Assembly (NCBI GenBank): GCA_010015745.1 | Contig: ML978234.1 | Location: 96,626-160,625 of the forward strand | Origin: Setomelanomma holmii | Lineage: Eukaryota > Ascomycota > Dothideomycetes > Pleosporales > Phaeosphaeriaceae | Reading direction: 5' to 3' | DNA length: 64,000 bases | In this document: in pieces, positions 24,908-35,942 of the stretch | How the letters are laid out: every line of letters starts with the position of its first letter | Numbering within the stretch: position 1 is the first letter of the stretch | Notes under the pieces: model-generated | Database searches by the model: none | Seen by the model: the letters and a program-made list of their open reading frames with translations, nothing else | What the model was told of the DNA's origin: nothing | Position numbers and translations under genes: made by a program

Positions 24908-26586
24908 CTACGCCGTAAGCGCACTACTCAGTCCCAAAATCCCCATCCCACAAAATGCACTAACAAAACACAACCGCCGCGAATGCGTCAAATCCAAACT
25001 CTCCCCCAACAGCTGTAAACTGACCATAGCCATAATCCCCGCCGTAACAGCAAACATACACCCATACACCCGGTCGCCCAACTCGTCCTCGCCCTTCCCG
25101 CGCCCTGCGATCCGGAAACTGAGAGCGGCAACGCCCGCGCCAAGAGGTTGGCTCACGCCGCCAAGCAGCGCGGACCAGAACATTGCTTTCCAGCGGGAAT
25201 TGATGGCGAGATAGAGTGGCAGGGCGAGGGCAAAGCCTTCTGTGATGTTGTGGATGAAGAGGGCTAGGAAGATGGAGAAGCCGAGGGTGGGATTGGCGTG
25301 GTTGGTGGCGTAGGTGATGAAGCCTTCTGGGATTTTGTGGAGCGCGATGGCGGTGCTGGTTTGCAGGCCGATGGAGAGGAAGACGTTGGTGGGGACGTGG
25401 TGGTGGTGTTGGGCGGTGTGGGAGTGCGTGTGCGAGTGGTGGGATGAGGTTGATGCCGAGGGAGAGGAAGAGCGTGAGTGTTTGCGCAGAGAGGTGTGGT
25501 CCTGGTCCTTGGTTGCGTTGGGGACGAGGTAGCCGCTCACGGATGGGAGGCTGGTCACGGAGCCATCTAGCACTGCTGGGCCGGAAGTGGTGGGCTGCAA
25601 TGGTGAGGTCTCGTCGACGTCCTGGAGGAGAGGCTGGCGCTCGTGTGGCCCAGCTGTCGTCTGAGCTCTGCTTGCGCCTGCGGGTCTGCTGGAAGCAAGA
25701 TGGGCAGACGACTTTGCTGTATGAAGTCGGGGAGGTCGTGTGGTGAGCGCGTTCTTAAAGCATTCTGTGCCGCACGTGTCTGAATATCCGAAGCACTGGC
25801 CGTGCTCGTCACAGTACTTCTTAGAGCCTGTGACGAGCTGTGAAACCTTGCTGGAGATTGCTGTGTGTAGGGACGGTCTCCGAGCAGGAGGTGTTGGATC
25901 GAAGTTCTCGTGCGTACCATACGAGCGATGCGCATGCCCATCGTGATGCCCATTGACCTGTGGCAGTCCGTTCATTTGCTCTTGCATGGGATGATGTGAA
26001 TGGCTGGTATCTTCATCTTCCACCTTGCCCTCTTCCTCATCGCCATGTTCATGATCACAATCCACAACAGAGTGCGGAATGTAGCGGTGAAGGATCTGCG
26101 ACAGTATTGAGATGCCGAGTGCACCCACCAGGAAGCATGCCATCAAGATGAGGGTGCCAGCCCTGGGTGATAGACCTCCCTTTTCTAGATACTTCTTGGC
26201 TGAAGGTAGCATGCTATACAATGACGAGAATATCTGGTGCACACGTCAGCTGATGAGTCTCAGAAATGAATCGGTGAAGCATACCATAACGCCAAAAGAA
26301 AGACTCAACCCAGTAGATAGAAATACATTGCTGTCTTCAATTTTGAAGTTCTTCTTGCCGGGAAATTGCCGTATGATAAGGTCGACGCATATTATTGATG
26401 CTACCTCCCCGTCAGTCTCCAGTCTGCAGAAACAAACTGGTACATGGCGGGAATTTACCTCCGAACGTGCAGGCTATGTGTATGTTAGCAGCGGCCCGCG
26501 ATTCTCAATGTTATGTATATAGCCGACGCACCTATCCCGCTCACAACCGCCATGATCCACCCGCGGGTGTCGTTGTCGAGCACCAT
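24908..26586 (-). CDS. ZIP-family zinc transporter (Zrt3/GufA-like)
   Basis: Model: complement of join(24908..26233, 26285..26400, 26459..26473, 26532..26586), 503 aa. All phases agree, including a 15-nt microexon at 26459-26473 encoding only CTF plus split codons. Transmembrane segments lie at both ends. A long His-rich cytoplasmic loop (DCDHEHGDEEE, SHHSHTHSHTAQHHHH) is typical of ZIP proteins. The metal-site motifs are present: HKIPEG in TM4 and HNITEG in TM5. A second TM pair precedes the C-terminal GMGILGLSSALTA. Family members move Zn2+ into the cytosol; the Zrt3 branch empties the vacuole. The organelle is inferred. Confidence 0.9.
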
Positions 26587-27229
26587 CACGTTTTCTTTGA
26601 GTGACGTCGCACTGCCAAGCTCTTCCGCTCTTCGTATGTACCGGGGTGCAAAGGTCTATTTCAGAAAGGCAAAGTCTAAGAGAAGCGGGAAAGGTATGAA
26701 TGCAGCGCGTGTTCTAAACGTGAAGTCTGGAGATCAAGCGTGAAGTCAGGCGCAGCTCGCTGGATGTGATACCCTGATGGCGAGTCTGCAGTGCCAAGGC
26801 GCCATAGATCTGATTTCGTCACGTCATGATTGGTCAAACTCAACCGCGTCCGCATTGTTGCAGGTCGTGCTCGAAATAAAGGCACTCGCACTTTGTGGAT
26901 GCTTAAGGAACCTTGAAACTGTGTAGCCTTGAGCTGGATGCGATTCAAGATTGAATATTGTCATTATTGAGCTCTATTGAATTTTCAGGTCCAAATCGCC
27001 CTCATGATGACCTCTTTGTCATGGCCGTCTCTTTCGCCCAGATTCAAAGCAGATGACGCCGGCCCAACGCTCCGTTCCTCTGGTCAAACCAGTCAACTTC
27101 ACACCAGATGTAATGCTAGTAGCCTCCAGAACGCCTACGCTATGCTAAAACGATTGTGAAAAGTGTACAGCCTGAAGTGAATAAACAACACAAATGAAAA
27201 ATGATATGGAGAATGGTGTGGTGCGCAGT
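26587..27229. other. Intergenic region between two co-directional minus-strand genes
   Basis: 643 bp holding the presumed promoter of the ZIP gene and the 3' end of the glycosyltransferase gene. No gene or motif recognised. Confidence 0.4.
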
Positions 27230-28898
27230 TTACACACTCGGAGGATGTGGCGGCCATATTTTGCTCCACTTGCCAACGCCGTGTTCAGGCTTCTCGTTGA
27301 TGACGAGCAAGTTTGAGCCGCCGCACCAGCCGCCTGGTTCTGCTACTCGGTCGACCTGAGTCCAGTGGCCATTGAAGTCCTCGTTGGTGGCGTTGGATGC
27401 AAGACCTCTTACTGGGTCGTCATATACCCACCAAGTGTCGGTTATGGTAGTGCCCGGCTCCTCGTTCATGCGATTGGTCTTGTCTGGGATGCCCAGGCAT
27501 CTATTGAGAATGTCGTGAATCAGAGAGTAGAGGCGTTCGGGTCGACGGGTGAGGGATAGCCACCAAAGAGTTCGCTCGTCGTATGCGACTCGGATATATG
27601 GGTTCATGAATATGCGAGGCTGCGAGGGAAGTGCTTGCCCTGTCTGGCGATATTGGAGGTCGGCATTGATGAGACAGCATTCTGATGCCTCCCAAAAGAT
27701 CTCCTTGTCGTATCGAAACTTGAGCGGAGAGTTGAGAATGTCCACCAACTTCTCGGGCGCCTTCGACTCTGTCTTAGACTCGTTTGCGGCCGCTCGCTGA
27801 TCCAGCACAGATTGATCCTGAAACCATCTTGCTTCGTAGGCTACCATGCCTGACCAGCAACTCCTCACACGAACAGCGTCTGTCTGTGAGAGGACATCGT
27901 TCCGACTGATCCCACGACCTATGCTTGTAAACCATGGAAAGAAGGGTATGCCTGTGATGTCCATATCAAAACCTCGTGTCGCGAAGCGATCGTAGAATTT
28001 GAAGGCGTTTATGAAGTCGACAGCGCATGCAGCTGCATAGTTCGCTCGGCCGGTCGAGTCGATGTTCGTCGCGAACAGGAGTTGGGTAGCATCGATGGGA
28101 TTGAAGATGACATCGTTGAGGAAGAGGACCTTGTCGAACTTGACGCCATTGCTATCGATGGGTGCGAGGGCGCGGTTTCGGACTTCGGCCAGGAAAGCGA
28201 TGCGCTTGAGACGCTTTCCACCGTTCGGTAAAGTGATATGGGGAAGGGTGCTAAGATCGAGGTCCTCGGCGACGATGGTCGAGTTGCCTGTTCGATTAGC
28301 ATTGTATAGTAGTCCGTAAAGTATGTAACTTACTGGCTACCTTCTGGCGGAACTCTGCTAGTGCTTGCTTAGTCTTCAGGTCCGGGTTGTCCTCGTATAA
28401 ACTCAGATGGACATTTTCTGGACCCAGGAGGTCAATCAACTGCAGCACCGCTTCGCCCCACGCTCCTGTCGTGAGCGAGCCCTTTTCCTCGTACAGCGAA
28501 GCTGCGATGAAGACCTTCTCGCCGTATGGGTTCGCACGGCCGGGCTGCGTGTCCTGCAGGGCCCGTTTACGGAGCTCGTTGTAGTGTGCAGGCCGCACGG
28601 TGTAGCTGGGAATGAAGATGCTGGCGAAGATGACGAGGAAGGCGCAGATGTAGGGGAAGGAGAAGATGGCCCAGTATATCAGTCGGAGGATGGATCGCTT
28701 GCGGCGCCGCGGTGTAACATAGTGCGCATAGTTGGCGCGGCCTGGGAATTTGGTGATGCGCAGCTTCGCGCCCAGTCGGGCTAGCCACGACGTCGAGGCC
28801 GAGTATGTCTCGGTGAAGTTCTTCGCAGCTTCCTCGTCGAGGGAGTCGCGCGGTAGCAGCTCATAGTCGTTCGTCTGGCGGCGGTGTTTGACGGACAT
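27230..28898 (-). CDS. CAP59-like mannosyltransferase, type II membrane protein
   Basis: Model: complement of join(27230..28287, 28334..28898), 540 aa, with one 46-bp intron in phase. A short basic cytosolic tail and a single signal-anchor helix (LIYWAIFSFPYICAFLVIFASIF, about residues 75-100) place the catalytic part in the Golgi lumen. The luminal domain has the CAP59/CMT1 signature: KVFIAASLYEEKGSL, LLGPENVHLSLYEDN, then FDKVLFLNDVIFNP (DxD-like acidic site replaced by LND) and SCWSGMVAYEARWF. Family members add alpha-1,3-mannose to capsule or cell-wall glycans in Cryptococcus. The role in a non-capsulate ascomycete is unknown, probably glycan or cell-wall synthesis. Confidence 0.88.
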
Positions 28899-30422
28899 TG
28901 GGCCGGGGATGCAGCGCCGTTGCGGAGATGGAGCGTGTTCGTGCCAAAGGAGCGCCGCCAGCCATGTAAAGGACAAAGGGCAGTCGTCTTGGGGCACTTG
29001 CGAGCAGTCTTGGGGGTGTGATGTCTCGCGCTGCGGGCTCCTTTCCCCTCAAAAGGTGCTGCAGCGCGCGATTGCTTGGGATGCACAGCCGAGACCAGGG
29101 TCTGACAGCTGGGGCTAGCCTGAGGAAAAAGCGGGCCTTGTCCACGTTCCCGCGCGATCAGGCCAGTGGTGAAGGAGAAGGGTCCGCGTGCTACTGGGTC
29201 GCGGTAGCCTCAACTGGCCTGGCGCTCTGCTTGTTTGCTGCGTACGAAGTCCGTCACAAGAAAGCCGTTTCGTGGAGCTCCCCGGTTCGGGGCCTAGCGC
29301 CGCAAATGGAGCGAGTTGCGACCGCGCACCCGCGCTGCGTATTCGTTTTCAAATAATCAGACGCCTACGCCGTGTCCAGACTGCGCCTCAGGCCTCATGA
29401 GCGCATTTCGCTCCCAGCTGAGCACCTTGCACGACGGCCGCCCACCGGAGCTGATCACGGGATGAAGCATCGCAGACGGCGCTGCTTTGAGCTCCGGCGA
29501 TCGCATTGCAAAACCTCAAGAGTCGGTCCTTCGTCCAACGCCTCGACGAAATTGCCGAATTTGCCGACACCATCTCGTGTACGCGTATAGTGCGCGTACC
29601 ACTCGGGTTCAAACATATCACTCGAAGCGTGCAGCATGGCGAAGCAGACGATGCTCCATGCTGTGTGGGTCAAACAGTGCGTTGATCGCTGCTTGGGCGA
29701 GGACGTGATTGCACCACCTTATTGGTGCGGACCTGCAGAGAACATGTCGCAGCCAAGCCTCGGTGGATAGATGCTGCGTTGCTGACCGCAATAGGCCACC
29801 GTGCCAATAATAGCGAGAATCATCTGCAAGTCAGCGTAATCTTCGCGGCCCGAGGAGATGCGAAGCAGCACAGGAGGTGACCCCGCCACGGCTGCCGAAG
29901 CTGCGAGCACGGGATCTGCCGCAATCCTGAGACGCTACCCAATCTGATGAACACACTCCATTTGGACAATTCTGCCCATGCGGTCTGTCGCTCAACAGCT
30001 TTTAGGCTAAATTATGTTCCGACTAGGCCTTCGTGCCCTTCAGGACAGCGTTCGCTCCATCCTTGCCACTACCTCAGCCGTCGAGTGGAAAATGGCGTCG
30101 GACTTCTACACGTTACAAGTCCTACAGCATAGCCGACAATCCGCACCAGACTACGCGCTCAGGATGTCACTGTGTTCTCGAGACTACGTGGACCCATATT
30201 CGCTGATCTACGGTCGCTGCAACATCGAGATACATTTTATGCCACAGCGAACTTCACGTTAGAGACAGGACTGCAATTTCATAACTTCTTGTCGATATCT
30301 TTCATACATTTCATTTAGGAATTCCTTGGGATCTTCTCTCCTATGATAAAGTAACGGCCGAATGCCTTCCTACCAAGAGGAAGAGCCAATTGCCATACCC
30401 TCCTTCCTACGCAGCTTCGTTT
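28899..30422. other. 1.5 kb intergenic tract
   Basis: It lies between the glycosyltransferase start and the 3' end of the small secreted protein gene. Minus-strand ORFs at 29.46-29.67 and 29.72-29.91 kb have somewhat protein-like composition but no start context, splice logic or recognisable family. I see nothing that can be supported as a gene. Confidence 0.4.
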
Positions 30423-30840
30423 CTAGGTACACCTGGCCAGTCCCGTCGTGTCCAACTCACAAGGATTACCAACCGCATTGCACTATACAAAGACGATCAG
30501 CATCAATGCAGGCAGAACTTGGAAGGGAATCAGTTTAGGAAAGCCAAAGTGTCCACATACCTGGTTCGCCACGGTATCAGCGCAACACCTTGCATCGCTC
30601 TCGCCGATGCACTCCCCTGGATCGTAGAAGGGAGTCGCCGGGTCTACACATGTTCCGGTGTAGTTGCAGTTCTACGATGTCATCAGCAGCAGGTTCTTCT
30701 ACTGCAGAGAACCGACTTACACCGCCTACAGCTCGACCCACGATCGTCCCTTTAAAGGCTTTGGGCATGTCGCCATTGGGCAAAGTGTAGCAGCCTGCGA
30801 TGAAAGCACAAAGGTATACGGTGAATGGTTGAAAGCGCAT
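30423..30840 (-). CDS. Small secreted cysteine-rich protein (candidate effector)
   Basis: Model: complement of join(30423..30482, 30561..30671, 30721..30840), 96 aa. The donors GTAAGT and GTATGT and the acceptors GTAG and ATAG are canonical; the introns are 49 and 78 bp and both are phase 0. The N-terminus MRFQPFTVYLCAFIAG is a signal peptide. After a Gly/Lys-containing spacer, the mature part carries eight cysteines in about 55 residues: CNYTGTC, GEC, RCC, QC, PC and RC. That pattern, the small size and the short exons are typical of apoplastic effector-like proteins. No match to a named effector family is recognised. A minus-strand TATAAAAG lies about 125 bp upstream. Confidence 0.75.
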
Positions 30841-30963
30841 GTTGAGCTTTGTTTCTCAAGACGGTAGCAAGTCAAAGGGCGAAGCAGGTGAAGAGCTGGT
30901 ACACCAAAGATGGACGACAGTGGAGTACTTCCAGACTTCAATCAAGCAGAGAAAGCACCTTCA

Positions 30964-30971
30964 CTTTTATA
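30964..30971 (-). promoter_or_regulatory. TATA box of the small secreted protein gene
   Basis: TATAAAAG on the minus strand, about 125 bp before the ATG at 30840. The distance leaves room for a leader of roughly 95 nt. Strong TATA boxes are typical of tightly induced fungal genes. Confidence 0.5.
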
Positions 30972-31643
30972 GGCTTCATCCGAAGCAACTCCCGAAAAGC
31001 GACGAGCCGAACGATTTGTTCAGGCCACGGCACTCTTCGTTGATCAGGTCTCAAGTCTATCTTCTAGAATGATTGTGGTTGGTATCATCTCCTACTAAGG
31101 CTCTCTAGGCATTTCGAAACACTGGTAGGAGTGATTCCATGTGACTTAAGAGAGCTGACCGTTGATTTACTCGCAGTACGTGCAGCAATCAGTCCAAGAT
31201 AGGCAAATATGTGACTTATCACCCAATCGCATCAAGCGAGAGTTAAGCGCAGAATTGAGACACGGATGCGGAACTGACTGTCCATCCTTACATGGACGCC
31301 TTAATTGGGATCGACACAAGATGTATCGACCAATCCAATTCTACAGCTGACCACGCTACAACACAGACCACGAGAACACAATGTCCCGTTGTTCGAAGGA
31401 TTTGATGTAATTCTTGAGGTATATACAGATCCACGTCGATCACAGTCATACTGCGGACAACGCCCGTTTTGTTCCGCGACGAGCCATGTCAGCCTATCTC
31501 GAACATGACAATAAAAAGCTGACTCTGTTCGAACCCCTCAAATGACAATCACTAGCGAACCTATCCCAATTGGAGCACCTCCGATCCGCAACATCACAAC
31601 CTGAGCATGCATCGCGATCAATTACCCCAAAAGCAATCCACTA
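30972..31643. other. Intergenic region
   Basis: About 670 bp upstream of the secreted-protein gene and downstream of the next minus-strand gene. Only short shadow ORFs are present; nothing else is supported. Confidence 0.4.
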
Positions 31644-33374
31644 TCAATCATGCAAGCTCGACACCGCACTCAACGCTGAATTTGAAGGAGACCTGATATC
31701 CACAAACGGTGTCGGCACCGACGGCGCAGACGGACGAACTTGGTCGGTCGACATGCCACGGATGATGGGCCTCTTGCCTTTGGCCAAGTCGATGTCTGAA
31801 GCCGGCTCTTCGACCGTGGGAATGGGCATGGGTGACAAGTGTGGGACTTGGTCATGTGCTGGGGTTTCGTCTGCCGTCGGCTTTGTCGACTTTGGTGAAA
31901 GTTGTGTGTTTGAGTCGTTGTTCCTGGGGCCAGGATGTGGTTGTGCGTTCGGGTTGGCCGTCTCTCTTTCGATCGTCTGTTCTTGACTTCCATACCTTTC
32001 AGACCTTTCCCTTTCCTTTCTTCCATATGCATATTTCCGTCTCCTGGCCGCGCTCGCTCTTCCCGTCTGCTGACCCCGATCCATAACGTCCTCCTTCCTC
32101 TCCCTTGCCTTCACCTTTTCCTTCCTCCCGCTTGCCTCTTCGTTCCTAATGCCTGTACTAGTCAGTTCGTCGTCGATTCAACCAACAACATCCTCCCACG
32201 TACTATGCTGCCCCTCCATCCTCCCCTTTGGCCGCTCATAAGGTGATACATACCTATATCGGTTCCCTGTACCTCCACCAGTTGCATTCCCACCCATATT
32301 CCCATTGCCACCCCACTGCCTCGGCCAACTCGTTGGCGCCTCTCCCCAAACTCTCGTACTCAATCCTGGGTATGGGGGGAACTGAAACGGTACCGCACCG
32401 CTAGTATCGCCAAATATCTTTGTCGTACCTGGTTTCTCAGCGCGCGGTACTTCCTCCACAACCTCACTAGATGAGGAAGATGGAGAAGAGGATGGTGGTG
32501 ATGGCGATTTGGCCCGGGACTTCTTTTGAGCGATGGCTTCTTTGACCATGGGTGGGAGGTCGTCCACGATGTGGATGTAGTCTACTTTGCGGACCCGAGC
32601 TTCGTGGTTGCGCGCGGATTTAGGTTGTGGTGCTGGCTCAGATGGGATTGAAGGTGCTCGGCCATACGTCCTGCGATGATGTTTCTGGTGCATCGGTGGC
32701 GAGGAAATCGGGCTCGCTACAGGCATCGCGGTAGATGAAGGCTGATGGTGGTGTTGAGAGACAGGCGGCATCGCGAATGGCGCTGCTTGTTGATTCAGCT
32801 GTGGATACGGATGTGGGAGAGCCTGGTTCTGGGGATATGTTTGCGGGTAAGCCTGTTGTTGCATTGCTGGATATGCCATTTGCGGAGGATACGCGATACC
32901 CATCTGCGGTCCAATTGGCCCTTGTCCCTGCCACGTGCTCCATGGATTATACTGCTCCGGCATACCCTGTCTCTGCATCGGTGATGCGGGTAAGGCAGGT
33001 CTCGATCTTCTCATCTGCACATGCTCTTGTCCAACGTTGCCATCAGTGTCCCTCTTCCATTGCGCATCACCTGCTTCCAACATCTTGTGTCCCTTCATCT
33101 TATCGCTTCTTCCTCCACTCTTGCTCCTCCTGCGTCTGCCTCGACTCCTGCTCCTCTGTCCTTCTTCCACTTCCACTTTGACGACCCGACCAGTGCCTTC
33201 GCAATGTCGACATTCCTTACGCCACGCTGGAGGTGTGAAAAGGTGGAGCCAATGATCGAGCTCGAGACAGCAAAGATGGATGTACCTGTGCACATAGTAG
33301 ATCGCGAGCCAAACAAGTGCGGTGCCAAAGACAGCGGCGAAAGATAGCGCGATAATGAGGTTGGTAGAGGGCAT
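31644..33374 (-). CDS. Pro/Gln-rich single-pass membrane protein, function unknown
   Basis: Model: complement of join(31644..32145, 32254..33374), 540 aa. The 108-bp intron with a GTATGT donor joins in phase; without it the first exon would run on to a stop at 32178. The N-terminus is a signal anchor (LIIALSFAAVFGTALVWLAIYY). Next comes a CRHCEGTGRVV motif that resembles one DnaJ-type CxxCxGxG repeat. A long disordered region rich in Pro, Gln, Met and Tyr, a Ser/Pro acidic stretch and a Lys/Arg/Glu-rich tail follow. A DnaJ relation on one repeat is not justified. No catalytic motif is seen; the intron is the least certain point. Confidence 0.6.
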
Positions 33375-33849
33375 TGCGATAGAGAAGGGAAGAACACCTG
33401 GAGTGAAAGCGAAGAAAAAGAACGAGTCTGGACAAGGAAGAGCAATTGGGAATGTGGTTGTGTTATTTGTCGCAAGGTTGCATCTCTAGCTTGTGAGTTT
33501 GTTCAATGTCAAGGACCGCAAGCAAACACTGTGCGGCACTCGACTAGCTCGAAGCGCCCGACTAGCCAGCGCAGCAGCGCTTCGGACAAGCTCCCGCTCA
33601 TCGTAATATATCTTTCCCAGCTGGCCAATGGTGTGTGACTTCCTCCAGATCTCGCATGGTCAAATGTGTCGCTCGACCGAGATCTGGGGTCGCACCTGCT
33701 CGAGACAAACTTGTGCTACGCTCGGTTTTCGCGGCGAGTGTCGCACGACTTTGTGACTGCTGATCATTAGCTACATGCCTGGATATCTGTCTGGAGATCG
33801 CTGCTCATACTGTTGAGAGACCATTCAATCACCGTGTTCGCTCCTTCCT

Positions 33850-34011
33850 CTAAGCTGACTGCCGCAGGTACTTTCGAGTCTGCAATTCGTGGACCCTTAC
33901 GTCGAGTGAGCGGCGCCAGCAACGGCTGAACCACCAGCCAAATATGATAGCGATGGCCACGACGACGAACAAGACGATGGCGACAGTCTCGTTGGGCTTG
34001 AGAGGCCGCAT
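33850..34011 (-). CDS. Small single-pass membrane protein (53 aa), tentative
   Basis: The ATG sits in a good fungal context (CAACATG). The 53-residue product is a short N-terminus MRPLKPNET, one strong helix (VAIVLFVVVAIAIIFGWWF) and a basic tail RCWRRS. Stop-anchor micro-proteins of this layout occur in fungal genomes, but length alone gives weak support. A donor-like GTAAGG follows the basic tail, so a further exon is possible. Confidence 0.35.
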   Translation of the reverse strand: MRPLKPNETVAIVLFVVVAIAIIFGWWFSRCWRRSLDVRVHELQTRKYLRQSA

Positions 34012-34888
34012 GTTGAGCTTGTGAGTTTGGGTGCGTAAAGGTAATATCGTGAGCTCCAGCCGTAGAGATGGTGCGAGCAAGAGGCTGCGCAGAAATGATG
34101 TAGGGTTTCGTAAGCTGCGCCCAGCGCGTTTAAGATTCGAAAGTATATGGTGCTAGGTTGACAGAGGAGACTGAAATTGGTGGTGGGGCAGCAGCTCGAG
34201 GACTTGTCAAAGGGTCGAGAAAGAAGGCGCGATGGGTGAGAGACTGAGAATGCTGGCGATGACTTTAAATGAACGTGCCAACTCCGAACAGTGAAAGTCA
34301 TCGGCCACGTGAATACCTTAATCGGGAGCTTCTTTAGCGTTTGATTGTTGTGGCTGTGTCGTTGTGTTGACCGAGTGTTTTGGACTATTATATTCGTCCC
34401 CGGCACGTCACTTCGTTGCTCCTTTCTCACCTTTGGAATTTGCAGGTATGCCACTTTTCTTCCACGGTGCCATCACAACTGACATACCCCTGACTCAAAG
34501 CTCGTGTGTCCAATTCCAAGAGATGTCCCAAGTGATGAGAGGAAGAGACAAGTCGTACTGCAAGTTACGTTGGCAGAGCACCGGGACATGTCAATAACTT
34601 TCAGTAGCTCGTCAGTTCTCAGATCCTTGGTATAGCCAACATTCGAAGGTGTCTGGTAACATATTTGACTCTCTCGGCATGCTTCCATAGGAATTCCGGT
34701 ATTATGGTACTGTTACTTGTACCGAAGAACGTCTGGTTCGCTACCAGCCGTTGCCTCTAACCGATCTTCTCCAAATTCTTTTATCCAACCTTTCCGCATT
34801 GAAACACAGCAACATTTCTGGCTCTTTCCTTCTCTGACAATCCAACATTGCACACGTGGTAACCATATCTTGCCCACGCACGTCTCTC
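34012..34888. other. Intergenic, divergent region
   Basis: 877 bp between the tentative micro-gene (minus) and the start at 34889 (plus). No gene recognised; C/T-rich tracts lie before 34889. Confidence 0.35.
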
Positions 34889-35449
34889 AGAATGGCTTCT
34901 TTATCAAGCTCCACTACTGCACCACTTATACCATCGAAAACATTGTACCAGATCCTAACTTACCTCGACGATCCGTTATATCTCTGGCTGCGCGTGCGTC
35001 TCATGCCACACAACCTCGAAACCAGCACAATGGATGTGTTCAAGCGTCACTGGATCCCGAAACGTACAATCCTGACCTTCCGCAACCCAACAGCCCGGCG
35101 CGGTACCTTCTCACATCATTTCGCAAATGGAGAGGTTGCATTCCTCACCGTCGACAACAAGGACATCAATACCATAATGCAGGAGAAATACCTTCAACAG
35201 ACGTGGATGAACATCATGATCAACCGAATGCCACTCGGGCATGTGCTATGCGGAATCGAGCGGGGAGTGGGACTCCAGAACAATAGCTTTAACGTGCTTT
35301 TCGGAACATACGAAAATGCTCAAATTGCCAGGGACACGGAACTGGTAATCGATAATGACGAGGGGGTTGTGGAGATCAAGTGGCGGGAGTTGTTGGACAT
35401 GATAGTCGAGCATGTGTACGATCCTAGTCCTGAGGAATTTTTGAGCTGA
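34889..35449 (+). CDS. Hypothetical protein, 186 aa
   Basis: Single exon. The ATG at 34889 follows a C/T-rich leader and is the first in-frame ATG. The sequence opens with a Ser/Thr-rich stretch and a helix LYQILTYLDDPLYLWLRVRL. It continues as a mixed alpha/beta protein (FANGEVAFLTVDNKDINTI, MPLGHVLCGIERG) and ends EEFLS. No signal peptide, membrane segment or known motif is recognised. The composition is clearly protein-like, so a real gene is likely. Confidence 0.6.
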   Translation, partial: RMASLSSSTTAPLIPSKTLYQILTYLDDPLYLWLRVRLMPHNLETSTMDVFKRHWIPKRTILTFRNPTARRGTFSHHFANGEVAFLTVDNKDINTIMQEKYLQQTWMNIMINRMPLGHVLCGIERGVGLQNNSFNVLFGTYENAQIARDTELVIDNDEGVVEIKWRELLDMIVEHVYDPSPEEFLS

Positions 35450-35942
35450 GATGGGATTATGGCATGTGCATTCCTCGGTAGAATCTGGATGTACTTGAAT
35501 GTGGGAGCAGGATAGTTTTTAGTTGTGCAGTGTAATTTGGTCCGAGCTTGTTGAAGTACGTCACACCCCGCTATGCTCCTTGCGTTGCAAACTACAAGCT
35601 ACTGCGGTAACGCAGGCCTCATGCTTTCTTACCAACCTATGCAAGCCAAAGACCCATAAGCAAATTCTCCAACTGTAAGTTTTTACGACTCGCTGCAAGG
35701 CTGGTCGAGCCGTCTCGGAGGATGGTCGGTGGTTCCACGCTGGCACGACCGCAAGTCGTCTTCGCAACCAAAACGTTGCACTATGAGACGAATCAGCCTT
35801 GCTACAGCCTTCTAAATTCACACGTCGTGATGCGGAGCTCAAAAAGTTCAGCTTTGTGCCATTAGGCACCGACTGCACCCAGCCCGTTAATTCTCTTTTT
35901 CATCCCTACTGCTACTCGCCGAAAGTTGCGTTTCCGTGTCAG

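Noticed and set aside
30390..30755. 121-codon plus-strand ORF
   Set aside because: It runs antisense through the three-exon secreted-protein gene, whose splice sites and cysteine pattern are more convincing.
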